A stretch of DNA of 64,000 nucleotides from Mesorhizobium sangaii (GTDB lineage Bacteria; Pseudomonadota; Alphaproteobacteria; Rhizobiales; Rhizobiaceae). The notes under the pieces were generated by a model. It was not told the origin of the DNA and did no database searches. It saw only the letters and a list, made by a program, of their open reading frames with translations. Position numbers and translations under genes: made by a program. Location: positions 496,001 through 560,000 of the forward strand of contig NZ_JACHEF010000002.1 in the NCBI RefSeq assembly GCF_014207355.1, written 5' to 3'. Shown here in pieces: positions 25,759 to 33,971 of the stretch; positions within the stretch are counted from its first letter, which is position 1, and each line of letters starts with the position of its first letter.

Positions 25759-27003
25759 ATGACGGGCTTTGTCGACCGCCTGCGTGCGACGCAGCTGATG
25801 GAACCTGCAGGCCTTCAGGCGCTGGTGCTCTGCGCGCCCGAGGCATTCCACTATGCGACCGGTGCCTGGATCGGCCCGGCGGGACTGTTCCGGCGAACCG
25901 GCGCCGCCTTCGTCGTCATCCCGGCCCGGCAAGACCTGCCGATCGGCGTGGTGGTGGGGGACTTCAACGCGGCACAGTTGCAGGCCGCATTGCCGGACGC
26001 CGTGGTCCGCAGCCACCCGATCTGGATCGAAACCACCACGCTTGACCCCTCGACCTCCGGCCATGCGATGGCGCAACGCATCGAGGCCGGTCTCGCATCG
26101 TCTGGCCGGTCGGCCGATTTTTCCCGGCCGGCGACATTCAACCTGGCCAATTCCGCCCGCGAGCTGAAGCAGATCCTGACCGGCTTCGGGCTTGACCGAG
26201 CGGCGCTCGGCGTCGACCTCGATTTCATTGCCGTGGCCGATTTTTCGGTCCTGCAGGCGATGCTCACGGGTTGTTCGATGGTCGACGGTTCGGCGGTGCT
26301 CGATCGGTTGCGGGCGGTGAAGTCGCAACGCGAGATCGAGCTGCTCCAGCAAGGCATCATCCTGTCGGAAGCCGGGCTGGACCGGTTGCAGGTGGATGCC
26401 ATGGCCGGCATGCGCCAGGCCGATCTCGTCGCGCTCTACCGGGAGGGCGTCGCCACTGCCGCGGCCGGCCTGTCGCATCCGGTCGCCACTGCCGAATATG
26501 TAACGCTTGGCGCCCGGGCCAAAGGCGCCGATGCCAAGGCAGCGCCCGGTGATCCGCTGAAGTGCGACATGGTCTGCACCGTCGGCGGCTACGCCTCCGA
26601 CATGTCGCGCAACTTCATTTTCGGGCCGCCATCCGCTGAACAGGACGAGCTGCATGCCATCGCCGAGCGGGCCTTCGAGGATGGGCTGGCGGCCCTTGTT
26701 CCGGGAGCCTCGCTCGGCCATGTGCATCGCGTCGCCAGCGACAGCCTGGCGCGGCAAGGGCTGCGCTCCTACCGCCGCGGCCATTTCGGCCATGGCGTCG
26801 GCCAGTCGGTCTTTTCCGAACAATGGCCGTTCATTTCCGCCGACAGCGAGGTCGTGATCGAAGCCGGCATGGTGCTGGCCTTCGAAATCCCGCTCTACAT
26901 CGACGGCCTCGCCAGCTTCAATCTCGAGGACCAGTTCCTGGTCACGCCGGATGGGCCGGTTGCCATGAACCGCTTGCCAAGACGGCTGGAGACGATTGGT
27001 TAG
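25759..27003 (+). CDS. M24-family metallopeptidase (Xaa-Pro/creatinase type)
   Basis: 414 residues: creatinase-like N-terminal domain (about 1-180) and a pita-bread C-terminal catalytic domain. All five metal ligands expected for M24 enzymes can be placed: D270 (KCDMVCTVGGY), D281 (SDMSRNF), H345 in HFGHGVGQS, E376 in AFEIPLY and E390 in NLEDQFLV. The enzyme should cleave X-Pro dipeptides or a creatinine/ectoine-derivative-like C-N bond; family members in catabolic clusters include ectoine hydrolase, so a small-molecule substrate is as likely as a peptide. The next gene, 120 bp on, is an FAD monooxygenase on the same strand, and an amidohydrolase and RidA gene face them, which suggests breakdown of a nitrogen compound. 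Confidence 0.85.
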   Translation: MTGFVDRLRATQLMEPAGLQALVLCAPEAFHYATGAWIGPAGLFRRTGAAFVVIPARQDLPIGVVVGDFNAAQLQAALPDAVVRSHPIWIETTTLDPSTSGHAMAQRIEAGLASSGRSADFSRPATFNLANSARELKQILTGFGLDRAALGVDLDFIAVADFSVLQAMLTGCSMVDGSAVLDRLRAVKSQREIELLQQGIILSEAGLDRLQVDAMAGMRQADLVALYREGVATAAAGLSHPVATAEYVTLGARAKGADAKAAPGDPLKCDMVCTVGGYASDMSRNFIFGPPSAEQDELHAIAERAFEDGLAALVPGASLGHVHRVASDSLARQGLRSYRRGHFGHGVGQSVFSEQWPFISADSEVVIEAGMVLAFEIPLYIDGLASFNLEDQFLVTPDGPVAMNRLPRRLETIG

Positions 27004-27123
27004 CGAGGGCGGTTTGGTCCTGGTGGTTGTACGCTGCAGGAGTAGCGCTCCACAGCGAGATGCGCCAAGGTCGATAATTGAGTTTTCGCGCCGTGTTCGG
27101 CGCCTTTGCGGCAAGAGGAAGAA

Positions 27124-28929
27124 ATGCTCGACATGGCACCATCGAAACAGGCGGCCGCATGGCTCGGCTCCTTTGCCAAGGCGCTCGAAGCGGGCGACGT
27201 GGCGGCGGTAAGCAACCTGTTCGTCGACGACTGCTATTGGCGCGATCTCCTGACCTTCACCTGGAACATCACGACCATGGAAGGCCGCGGGGCGATCGCC
27301 GACATGCTCGCGTCGACGCTGGCGGCGACGAAGCCGGCCGCATGGCAGCTGACCGGCGAGGCGACCTCGGACGAGGGCACTGTCGAGGCCTGGTTCAGCT
27401 TCGAGACCGCATCGGCGCGTGGCGAAGGCGTCATGCGGCTGCACGATGGCCGCTGCCGGACGCTGTTCACCGCGATGACCGACCTCAAGGGGTTCGAGGA
27501 GCGCAAGGGACCAGCGCGGCCGCTGGGCGTGCGCCACAAGGCCGACCCCGGCCGCGAGACCTGGACGGAGGCGCGGGCCCGCGAGACGCGCGACCTCGGC
27601 GCCGGCGAACAGCCCTATTGCCTTGTCATCGGCGGCGGCCAGGGCGGCATCATGCTGGGCGCGCGGCTGCGCCAACTCGGCGTGCCCACAATCGTCATCG
27701 AGAAGAACGCGCGGCCCGGTGATTCCTGGCGCAACCGCTACCGCACGCTCGTGCTGCACGACCCGGTCTGGTACGATCATCTGCCCTACATTCCGTTCCC
27801 GGAAAACTGGCCGGTGTTCACGCCCAAGGACAAGATGGGCGACTGGCTGGAAATGTACACGCGCGTCATGGAGCTCAACTACTGGGTCGCCACGAAGTGT
27901 CTCAGCGCATCCTATGACGAGGTCGAAAAGGTCTGGACGGTCGTCGTCGACCGCGTCGGCCGCCACATCACACTGAAGCCGAAGCATATTGTCTTCGCCA
28001 CCGGCGCCTATGGCCCGCCGCGGCGGATCGATCTGGCCGGCGCCGATCAATTCAAGGGCGAGTTGCTGCACTCCAGCCAGTATTCCAGCGGCGAGAAATT
28101 CCGCGGCAGGAAGGTCGCCGTCATCGGCGCGGCAAGCTCGGGGCATGATGTCAGCGTCGACCTCTGGGAGAGCGGTGCGGAGGTCACCATGATCCAGCGC
28201 TCGCCGACCACCGTGGTCAAGTCGGACACGCTGATGGAAGTCGGCTTTGAGATCTTTTCGGAGAACGCGCTGGCGCGCGGCATCACCACCGAGAAGGCCG
28301 ACATGATCGTCGCCTCGACGCCCTTCGCGCTGGTGCCGAAGGGCCAGCAGGCGCTCTACGAGGTGATCAAGGCGCGCGACGCAGCCTTCTACGACCGCCT
28401 GCGCGCCGCCGGCTTCGCCATCGATTTCGGCGACGACGAGACCGGCCTGCTGATGAAGGCCTACCGCACCGGCTCCGGCTACTACATCGATGTCGGTGGT
28501 TCCGACCTGATCATCGACGGCGAGATCGGCGTGCGCAGCGGCGTCGCCATCAAATCGCTGACGCCGACCGGCATCCTTTTCGAGGACGGCAGCGAGCTTG
28601 CCGCCGACGCGATCATCGCTTGCACCGGCTTTCAGTCGATGAACGAGACGGTGGCCGCGATCGTCTCGCGCGAGGTCGCCGACAAGGTCGGCCCGTGCTG
28701 GGGGCTTGGTTCGGGCGTGAAGGGCGATCCCGGACCGTGGCAAGGCGAGTTGCGCAACATGTGGAAGCCGACCGCGCAGCAAGCGCTGTGGTTCCATGGC
28801 GGCAATCTGGCGCTGTCGCGCTTCTATTCGAAATACGTGGCGCTGCAGATAAAGGCACGCATGGAGGGGCTTGAGACGCCGGTTTATGGGGCGTTCAGCA
28901 ATAGTAAGGGAATCGCCTCCGACAGATGA
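27124..28929 (+). CDS. FAD-dependent monooxygenase with N-terminal NTF2-like domain
   Basis: 601 residues from ATG 27124 (AAGAGGAAG upstream). Residues ~5-125 form an NTF2/SnoaL-like domain (WLGSFAKALEAGDVAAVSNLF, then WRDLLTFTW). The remainder is a flavin-containing monooxygenase: FAD-binding GGGQGG at about 170-175, the FMO fingerprint FKGELLHSSQY near 310-320, and a second nucleotide-binding motif VIGAASSG near 333-340 for NADPH. It should insert one oxygen atom into a nitrogen, sulphur or ketone carbon of a small molecule. The fusion may help bind or shield the substrate. Context with M24 peptidase, amidohydrolase and RidA suggests a catabolic role; the substrate is unknown. Confidence 0.88.
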   Translation: MLDMAPSKQAAAWLGSFAKALEAGDVAAVSNLFVDDCYWRDLLTFTWNITTMEGRGAIADMLASTLAATKPAAWQLTGEATSDEGTVEAWFSFETASARGEGVMRLHDGRCRTLFTAMTDLKGFEERKGPARPLGVRHKADPGRETWTEARARETRDLGAGEQPYCLVIGGGQGGIMLGARLRQLGVPTIVIEKNARPGDSWRNRYRTLVLHDPVWYDHLPYIPFPENWPVFTPKDKMGDWLEMYTRVMELNYWVATKCLSASYDEVEKVWTVVVDRVGRHITLKPKHIVFATGAYGPPRRIDLAGADQFKGELLHSSQYSSGEKFRGRKVAVIGAASSGHDVSVDLWESGAEVTMIQRSPTTVVKSDTLMEVGFEIFSENALARGITTEKADMIVASTPFALVPKGQQALYEVIKARDAAFYDRLRAAGFAIDFGDDETGLLMKAYRTGSGYYIDVGGSDLIIDGEIGVRSGVAIKSLTPTGILFEDGSELAADAIIACTGFQSMNETVAAIVSREVADKVGPCWGLGSGVKGDPGPWQGELRNMWKPTAQQALWFHGGNLALSRFYSKYVALQIKARMEGLETPVYGAFSNSKGIASDR

Positions 28930-28970
28930 CGACTCTCAACTCGCACCGTAGACGGCCACTTGCCGACGTC

Positions 28971-29145
28971 GGCGTCGCCCCTCATTGCCCTGCCGGGCAT
29001 TTCTCCCCGTGAACGGGGAGAAAAAGCTGGCCACAGCGCGGGCGCCCCTCTTGCAACGCTGGCGATTGGCGAAATCACCCATGAAAGCGTCCCTCGCCCC
29101 GTTTACGGGGAGAGGATGCCGGCAGGCAGGTGAGGGGCGGCGCCG
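28971..29145. repeat. RIME-like mosaic repeat, copy C
   Basis: Same orientation as copy B (CCCCTCATTGCCCTGCCGGG first, GGCAGGCAGGTGAGGGGCGG last). Between convergent genes; the 299-bp gap holds nothing else visible. Confidence 0.9.
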
Positions 29146-29228
29146 ACGCTCAAAGAAAAAACGCAAAGCCGCGCCGTGCGCCACTGATCAGCACTTCCAA
29201 GCATCGCCTCAACCATAATTAGGCACTC

Positions 29229-30464
29229 TCACTCATCCCGGTGTCCGAAGTGCCTTGCCGCCACCTCGACATGCGTATGCGCGGCATGCGCCTCGAAACG
29301 CTCGGTCTCGCTGGCATCGTTGATCGCCTCGTTCGGCCACCAGGTGCCGCCGATGGCGATGCCTTCGCAGACCAGCCGCTGGTCGGCGACCAGCGAGGCG
29401 CCGACCGCATCGACGAAGGTGAAGCGGCCTGGGCGCTGCCGCAGCACGGCGACGTCGCCGACGGTGCCGACCGCCAGTGTGCCGAGGTCAGGCCTGGCAA
29501 TCGCCCGCGCCGGGGCTTGCGTCGCGGCGCGCAGAACCTCGACCAGGGGCATGCCGAGCGCCAAAAGCTTCGACATGCAGACCAGGATATCGAAGGCCGG
29601 CCCGTCGACGCAGTAGAGATGCACGTCGCTGCTGATCACGTCGGGCGCCAGCCCTTCCTCGAGCATGGCCCGCGCCACCGCGAAATCGAACGAGCCCATG
29701 CCATGGCCGAGGTCGAAGATGACGCCGCGCTCGCGCGCCAGCCGCATGTCCGGCCGCACCGCGCCGGAGGCGAAAACCGGCGCGTTGGGGAACGGCCGGA
29801 AGCAGTGGGTGAGGATGTCGCCCTTGCGCAGGCGCGGCAGCACTTCCGAGCGGCCTGGCGGCGGCTCGTCGATATGCGCCATCAGCGGCAGGCCGGCCTG
29901 GTCGGCGGCCTCCAGCGCCAGGTCGACAGGGGCGATGCCGCTGATGCCGCCGGCATGGCGCCCGGAGCGAACTTTGACGCCGACCACGACGTCGCGGTGT
30001 TCGCGTGCCGCAGCCACGACCTCGCGCGGCTCGCAGAGCCTGAGATCGCTGCACTCGCCGACCGACACCGTCTGCGAGAAGCCGAAGATGCCGGCAAAGG
30101 AAATGTTGACATAGGCCAGGATGCGCACCTTCGAGCGCTCCATGACATGGCGGCGGAAGCCGAGGAAATTGCCCGCGCCCGCACTGCCGGCATCGATGAA
30201 GGTGGTGGTGCCGCTTTTGGCGGCCAGCCGGTCGGCATCGACGCCGAGCGAGGTACCGCCCCAATAGACGTGGCTGTGCAGGTCGACGAGACCCGGCGTG
30301 ACGATGCATCCGGTAGCGTCGACAACCTGCGCGGCGCGGTCGGCCGGGATATCAGCATCGACCGCGGCAATGCGGCCATTGGCGATGGCGACATCGCGCG
30401 GCGCATCGAGCCCGGTGGCCGGGTCGATTAGCCGTCCGCCCTTCAGCAGGAGGTCGAATTGCAT
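29229..30464 (-). CDS. Amidohydrolase/deacetylase family metallohydrolase
   Basis: 411 residues. Binuclear amidohydrolase ligands are all visible: HxH in DLHSHVY (H63, H65), a likely carboxylated lysine K164 in VGVKVRSG, H197 in MAHIDE, H220 in LTHCF and the catalytic D280 in ISSDVHLY. The beta-sandwich ends (LLLKGGRLIDPATGLD; GTVGDVAVL) are those of dihydroorotase-like enzymes, closest by eye to the amidohydrolase/deacetylase (EF_0837-type, D-aminoacylase-related) group. It should hydrolyse an amide or N-acyl bond of a small molecule. RidA is encoded 49 bp upstream on the same strand, so the two are probably co-transcribed; RidA would remove reactive imine or enamine products. Confidence 0.88.
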   Translation of the reverse strand: MQFDLLLKGGRLIDPATGLDAPRDVAIANGRIAAVDADIPADRAAQVVDATGCIVTPGLVDLHSHVYWGGTSLGVDADRLAAKSGTTTFIDAGSAGAGNFLGFRRHVMERSKVRILAYVNISFAGIFGFSQTVSVGECSDLRLCEPREVVAAAREHRDVVVGVKVRSGRHAGGISGIAPVDLALEAADQAGLPLMAHIDEPPPGRSEVLPRLRKGDILTHCFRPFPNAPVFASGAVRPDMRLARERGVIFDLGHGMGSFDFAVARAMLEEGLAPDVISSDVHLYCVDGPAFDILVCMSKLLALGMPLVEVLRAATQAPARAIARPDLGTLAVGTVGDVAVLRQRPGRFTFVDAVGASLVADQRLVCEGIAIGGTWWPNEAINDASETERFEAHAAHTHVEVAARHFGHRDE

Positions 30465-30513
30465 TGAGGTAACCTCCGTTTCGTTGCTCGCCGCCTCAGG
30501 GACGACAATCTCC

Positions 30514-30879
30514 TCAGGCCGGCCGGTAGGCGACCGCCTCGACTTCGATCTTGATGTCGATCATCAGCCGCGACTCGACCGTGGTGCGGGCCGGCGGGTT
30601 CTTCGGGAAGTGCCTTGCATAGACCGCATTGAAGGCGCCGAAATCGCGCGCATCCTCAAGCCAGACCGTGGTCTTGACGACATCGTCCAGGGTGCAGCCG
30701 GCCAGCGCAAGTGCTGCCTTCACATTGGCGAGCACCTGTTCGGTCTGTTCCGTTATGCCGCCCTTGACCACGATGCCGTCGCTGCCGACGGGAACCTGGC
30801 CCGAGACATAGACGAAATCGCCGGCGCGCACGGCCGGCGACAGCGGCACATGCGACGTTCCAAAAGTCTGCTTCGGCAA
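30514..30879 (-). CDS. RidA family enamine/imine deaminase
   Basis: 121 residues beginning at TTG 30879. Sequence is typical of the RidA/YjgF/UK114 family: LSPAVRAGDFVYVSGQVP, the NVKAALALAG helix, VVKTTVWLED, and PPARTTVES with the substrate-carboxylate-binding arginine (R98 by this start). These trimeric enzymes hydrolyse reactive enamines and imines formed by PLP enzymes or amine oxidation. TTG is preferred over the upstream in-frame ATG (30915) because AGAGGAGG lies 7 bases before it and because the family begins near MPKQTF. Upstream gene of the pair with the amidohydrolase. Confidence 0.88.
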   Translation of the reverse strand: MPKQTFGTSHVPLSPAVRAGDFVYVSGQVPVGSDGIVVKGGITEQTEQVLANVKAALALAGCTLDDVVKTTVWLEDARDFGAFNAVYARHFPKNPPARTTVESRLMIDIKIEVEAVAYRPA

Positions 30880-30886
30880 GGGACGG

Positions 30887-30894
30887 CCTCCTCT
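30887..30894 (-). promoter_or_regulatory. Strong ribosome binding site fixing a TTG start
   Basis: AGAGGAGG on the minus strand, 7 bases before TTG 30879, decides the start of the RidA gene. No comparable site precedes the ATG 36 bases upstream. Confidence 0.75.
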
Positions 30895-31100
30895 GATGGC
30901 GTGACGGAGCGCCATGGGGAGCGCTCGCTTCGATCGACATTTATCGCGATCAAGGCGATCCTCATAGGGGCCTTGTTGGAAAGCAACATTTTCACGGAGT
31001 CCATGTTGCTTTATTACAGAAGCGCTTGCATCGTGCGCGCCGCCACGTTGCTTTGAAGTGGTGACGATAGACGCATTCGTGAGACCGGAGACAGTGAAAA

Positions 31101-31586
31101 ATGACCTACGACAAGAACCCGTTTCCGGCCGGCGACGCCGATCGCCACGCGCTCTGGGAAATGCTGGTGCAGCGCGACATCGACGCCTTCATCGGCCAGG
31201 ACTGGTCGATGGTCGAGGATGATTTCGTGGCCTCGAGCTTCTTCGGAATGCATGCGCATTTCCTTAGCAATGCCGACGCCTGGCGGCTGCAGTTCCCGCG
31301 GCTGGAGGTCTATCGCGACGAGTGGCTGCGCCAGGCCAAGGAGACCGCGGCGACGAAATTCGCCGAGCCGCTGCGCGAGGCGCTGTTTCGCGTCACCAAC
31401 ATGCGCGACATCGATGTCGACGGCGACCGCGCCGTGCTGCACAAGAAATTCGATGGTTCGGTCGCCAAGGCGGACGGCAGCGTCGACAGGCTGAAATGGC
31501 AGACGCTGTATTTCTGCACCAAGGTCGCAGGCAGCTGGAAGATCGCCGGCTTCGTCGGCTACATGCCGTATCCGCTTGGCGGCTAG
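31101..31586 (+). CDS. NTF2-like (SnoaL-type) hypothetical protein
   Basis: 161 residues, no signal peptide or membrane helix. The pattern of an N-terminal helix (DADRHALWEMLVQRDIDAFI), aspartate-rich turn, and a C-terminal strand set (AVLHKKFDGS, WQTLYFCTKVAGSWKIAGF) fits an NTF2/SnoaL-like cone fold, with the usual W-K-I ending. No catalytic residue can be named. It is divergent from the RidA-amidohydrolase pair across a 221-bp gap, which probably holds both promoters, and is likely part of the same small-molecule pathway. The start ATG has GGAGACAG upstream. Confidence 0.7.
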   Translation: MTYDKNPFPAGDADRHALWEMLVQRDIDAFIGQDWSMVEDDFVASSFFGMHAHFLSNADAWRLQFPRLEVYRDEWLRQAKETAATKFAEPLREALFRVTNMRDIDVDGDRAVLHKKFDGSVAKADGSVDRLKWQTLYFCTKVAGSWKIAGFVGYMPYPLGG

Positions 31587-31614
31587 AGCATGATCGCGAG
31601 AGACCAGCCGTCGC

Positions 31615-32250
31615 TCAGTAGAGCGTGACGAAGGCCGGGAACAGCAGACCGGTCGCCCGGAAATGCTCGACCAGTTCGATGGCTGGGAAGATGGCGAGGA
31701 AATAGAGCCCGTCATAGAATGTGCGCTTCAGCGCCTGCGTCGAGAACTGCATCTGGTCATGGTCGTAATACAGAAGCGGATTTGGCCAGAACCGCGGCGT
31801 GTTCTTGACATAGGCAAGGTAGGCCGGTCCGAACTTGCCGAGCAGAAATCCGGCTTCCTTGCGCGCCGTGACGCGGAAGATGAAAAAGCTGGCAAGGCCA
31901 AGGGCGACGGCCGCCAGCAGAGAGCCATAGAGCAATCCGACGCCGACCGCGCCGACCGTCGAGAAGAAGTAGAGCGGGTTCTGGGTCATCGAAAACGGTC
32001 CCGTCGAGACCAGTTCCTCGTTCTTCTTGCCGCCGACATAGAGGATGCTCCACAGCCGTCCGATGACGCAGACCAGCACCAGGCAGAAGCCGAACAGTTC
32101 GAGCGTCTCGTGCCCGTTCGAGCCCTCGCTGAGCGCCGGTTTCGTGACAAGCAGAAGCAGCACCGCCAACACCGCCGCCACCCGCACGAAGATCAGCCGC
32201 TTGCGTTGGTTGAAGGCCCGTGAAACCGGTTTTAGGGTAGCGTAGGTCAT
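31615..32250 (-). CDS. Isoprenylcysteine carboxyl methyltransferase-like membrane protein
   Basis: 211 residues from ATG 32250 (AGGAAA upstream). Four to five membrane segments (VRVAAVLAVLLLLVT; LFGFCLVLVCVIGRLW; VGAVGVGLLYGSLLAAVALG; FFIFRV). The ICMT/PEMT signature is present: STGPFSMTQNPLYFFS (usual TxRNPxY) and, near the C-terminus, EAGFLLGKFGPAYLAYVKNTPRFWPN with the E...FG..Y..Y...PRF..P pattern. Such enzymes use S-adenosylmethionine to methylate a membrane substrate; bacterial members often act on lipids or unknown targets. It extends about 40 residues past the motif (FYDGLYFLAIFPAIELVE), an extra membrane segment. The following gene is divergent. Confidence 0.8.
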   Translation of the reverse strand: MTYATLKPVSRAFNQRKRLIFVRVAAVLAVLLLLVTKPALSEGSNGHETLELFGFCLVLVCVIGRLWSILYVGGKKNEELVSTGPFSMTQNPLYFFSTVGAVGVGLLYGSLLAAVALGLASFFIFRVTARKEAGFLLGKFGPAYLAYVKNTPRFWPNPLLYYDHDQMQFSTQALKRTFYDGLYFLAIFPAIELVEHFRATGLLFPAFVTLY

Positions 32251-32521
32251 CGTGTTTCCTGGAGCGCTGGCAAGCACGCGTTCGGCAATCCGGGGGGACA
32301 CCGGGTCACCCCATTGATGGCGGATGCAAGGCGCCCGCCCTTCTATCAGCGCACCGCGAGGCGTTCGTAAAGGCTTTTCGCGCGGCCCCAGCCCATTCTT
32401 ACGAATTTGTAAGCCGCCGGACAGGCGAGCGTGAACTCGCTTCCCTACTGTGTCGATGCCGGATCCGCCACGACGGGCCGGAGACAATCGCCGCAACCGG
32501 CATCAGACAGGGAAACATCTC

Positions 32522-32779
32522 ATGGGACGATTTGCGCTAGCCATCGCACTGGGCACCCTTGCCGTGTCCTGTCCGGCTTCCTCCGTGTTTGCTGCCACCG
32601 CGCCTTGCGAGGGTACGCTGAAGACCCTTCGTGCGGCGGAGGCGGCGGCCACGCTCAGCGCCTCGGACAAGGCGAGGGTCTCGGAACTGGAGACCAAGGG
32701 CATCGAGCGCTGCAACGCAGACGACGACAAGCGCGCCGACGAGTTCTTCGCCCAGGCCATGAAGGTCATGGGCAAATAA
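32522..32779 (+). CDS. Small exported hypothetical protein
   Basis: 85 residues with a signal peptide of about 25 residues (MGRFALAIALGTLAVS, ending near SVFA). The mature part is a short helical, Ala/Glu/Lys-rich chain with two cysteines (PCEGTLK and ERCNADD) that could bridge two helices. ATG 32522 follows CAGGGAAAC. No family recognised. It is 33 bp ahead of the COG4705 membrane protein gene on the same strand, so the two are probably co-transcribed, with the two-component system further on. A periplasmic partner or sensor role is guesswork. Confidence 0.7.
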   Translation: MGRFALAIALGTLAVSCPASSVFAATAPCEGTLKTLRAAEAAATLSASDKARVSELETKGIERCNADDDKRADEFFAQAMKVMGK

Positions 32780-32812
32780 TGCCGCGAACCACCAGCCGCA
32801 GGGACGTCCGCC

Positions 32813-33604
32813 ATGCTTTCTCCCACTAAACCCGCCGCGCCGAGCCACAACAGGGTCCCTGAGGTCACTGTCGATTTCTGGCTGATCAAGCTGATGGCGG
32901 TGACCATGGGTGAAACGGCAGCCGACTATCTCGCCGTCAACCTCGGCCTCGGGCTGACCGTCACCTCGCTGGTCATGACCGGCATCCTGATCGTCGCTCT
33001 TGTCCTGCAGTTCGCGCAGAAGCGCTACGTGCCCTGGGCCTACTGGCTGGCGGTGGTGCTGATCAGCATTGTCGGCACGCTGATCACCGACAACCTCGTC
33101 GACAATTTCGGCGTACGCCTGCAGACGACGACGATCGCCTTCTCGGTGGCGCTCGCAGCGACATTCGCGGTCTGGTACGCCAGCGAAAGAACACTGTCGA
33201 TCCACACCATCGTCACCACCAGGCGCGAGATCTTCTATTGGCTGGCGATCCTGTTCACCTTCTCGCTCGGCACTGCCGCCGGCGACCTCGTCGCGGAGAG
33301 CTACGACATGGGCTACCTGACATCAGGCCTGCTGTTCGGCGGCGTCATCGCCCTCATCGCGCTTGCCTGGTACCTGCTTCATCTCGACGGCATCCTGGCC
33401 TTCTGGCTCGCCTATATCCTGACACGGCCGCTTGGCGCCTCCTTCGGCGATCTCTTGTCGCAGCCGGCCGAATATGGCGGCCTGGGCTTCGGCACCATTT
33501 TCACTAGCCTGATCTTCCTTGGCTGCATCATTGGTCTCGTTCTCTACATGACCCTGAAGAAAACAGCCGACGAGGCCGATGAAATCCTGCTGGAATCGGA
33601 CTAG
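32813..33604 (+). CDS. COG4705-family multi-spanning membrane protein
   Basis: 263 residues with about seven membrane helices. The repeat-like motif MGETAADYLA near residue 32 and GTAAGDLVAE and LGASFGDLLSQ later (each with a small residue, D and hydrophobics) is characteristic of COG4705 membrane proteins, whose function is unknown. The three acidic motifs in membrane segments suggest an ion or metal path, but this is inference. It follows the small exported protein and is followed, after a 367-bp gap with a repeat, by an OmpR/EnvZ-type pair in the same direction; in other proteobacteria COG4705 genes are often next to such two-component genes. Confidence 0.8.
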   Translation: MLSPTKPAAPSHNRVPEVTVDFWLIKLMAVTMGETAADYLAVNLGLGLTVTSLVMTGILIVALVLQFAQKRYVPWAYWLAVVLISIVGTLITDNLVDNFGVRLQTTTIAFSVALAATFAVWYASERTLSIHTIVTTRREIFYWLAILFTFSLGTAAGDLVAESYDMGYLTSGLLFGGVIALIALAWYLLHLDGILAFWLAYILTRPLGASFGDLLSQPAEYGGLGFGTIFTSLIFLGCIIGLVLYMTLKKTADEADEILLESD

Positions 33605-33657
33605 GCGAAGTCTTGTCGGGTCGCATGCCTGGGCGATCAGCCGGAACGCCCATCGCT

Positions 33658-33845
33658 TCGTCATCCACGGGCGGAGCAAGGAGCGCAGCGACGCAGCGCA
33701 GACCCGAGGATCCATGCCGTGACTCGAACGCGTCATCACGGTGCAGGATTCTACTCAGCCGCAATCTTCGGCCAATATCGCGGCATGGATCCCAGGGTCT
33801 CCGCGACGGAGCTTCGCTCCTGCTTCGCCCAAGGATGACGAAGTC
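33658..33845. repeat. Second intergenic repeat family (GTCATCC...GGATGACG)
   Basis: A 188-bp imperfect inverted repeat: the left arm contains CGGGCGGAGCAAGGAGCGCA and GACCCGAGGATCCATGCC; the right arm has GGCATGGATCCCAGGGTCT and CTCCTGCTTCGCCCAAGGAT. A partial related copy is at 60900-60952. It fills most of the 367-bp gap after the COG4705 gene; no gene is visible. Confidence 0.8.
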
Positions 33846-33971
33846 GGGAGGCCTCAGCCAGACTCGAACGTTCATGAGGAAAGCGCTTCCTGCAGCCTCG
33901 TGCCGTCCTAGGAACGGGCCTATGGCGGTGCTAGCCTCTCACAGACATCGGCCACAAAACTTGGAACAGCC

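Noticed and set aside
25738..28797. A 1,019-codon minus-strand open frame.
   Set aside because: It lies antisense to two well-supported genes (M24 peptidase and flavin monooxygenase) with full catalytic motifs, and it encodes no recognisable domain.
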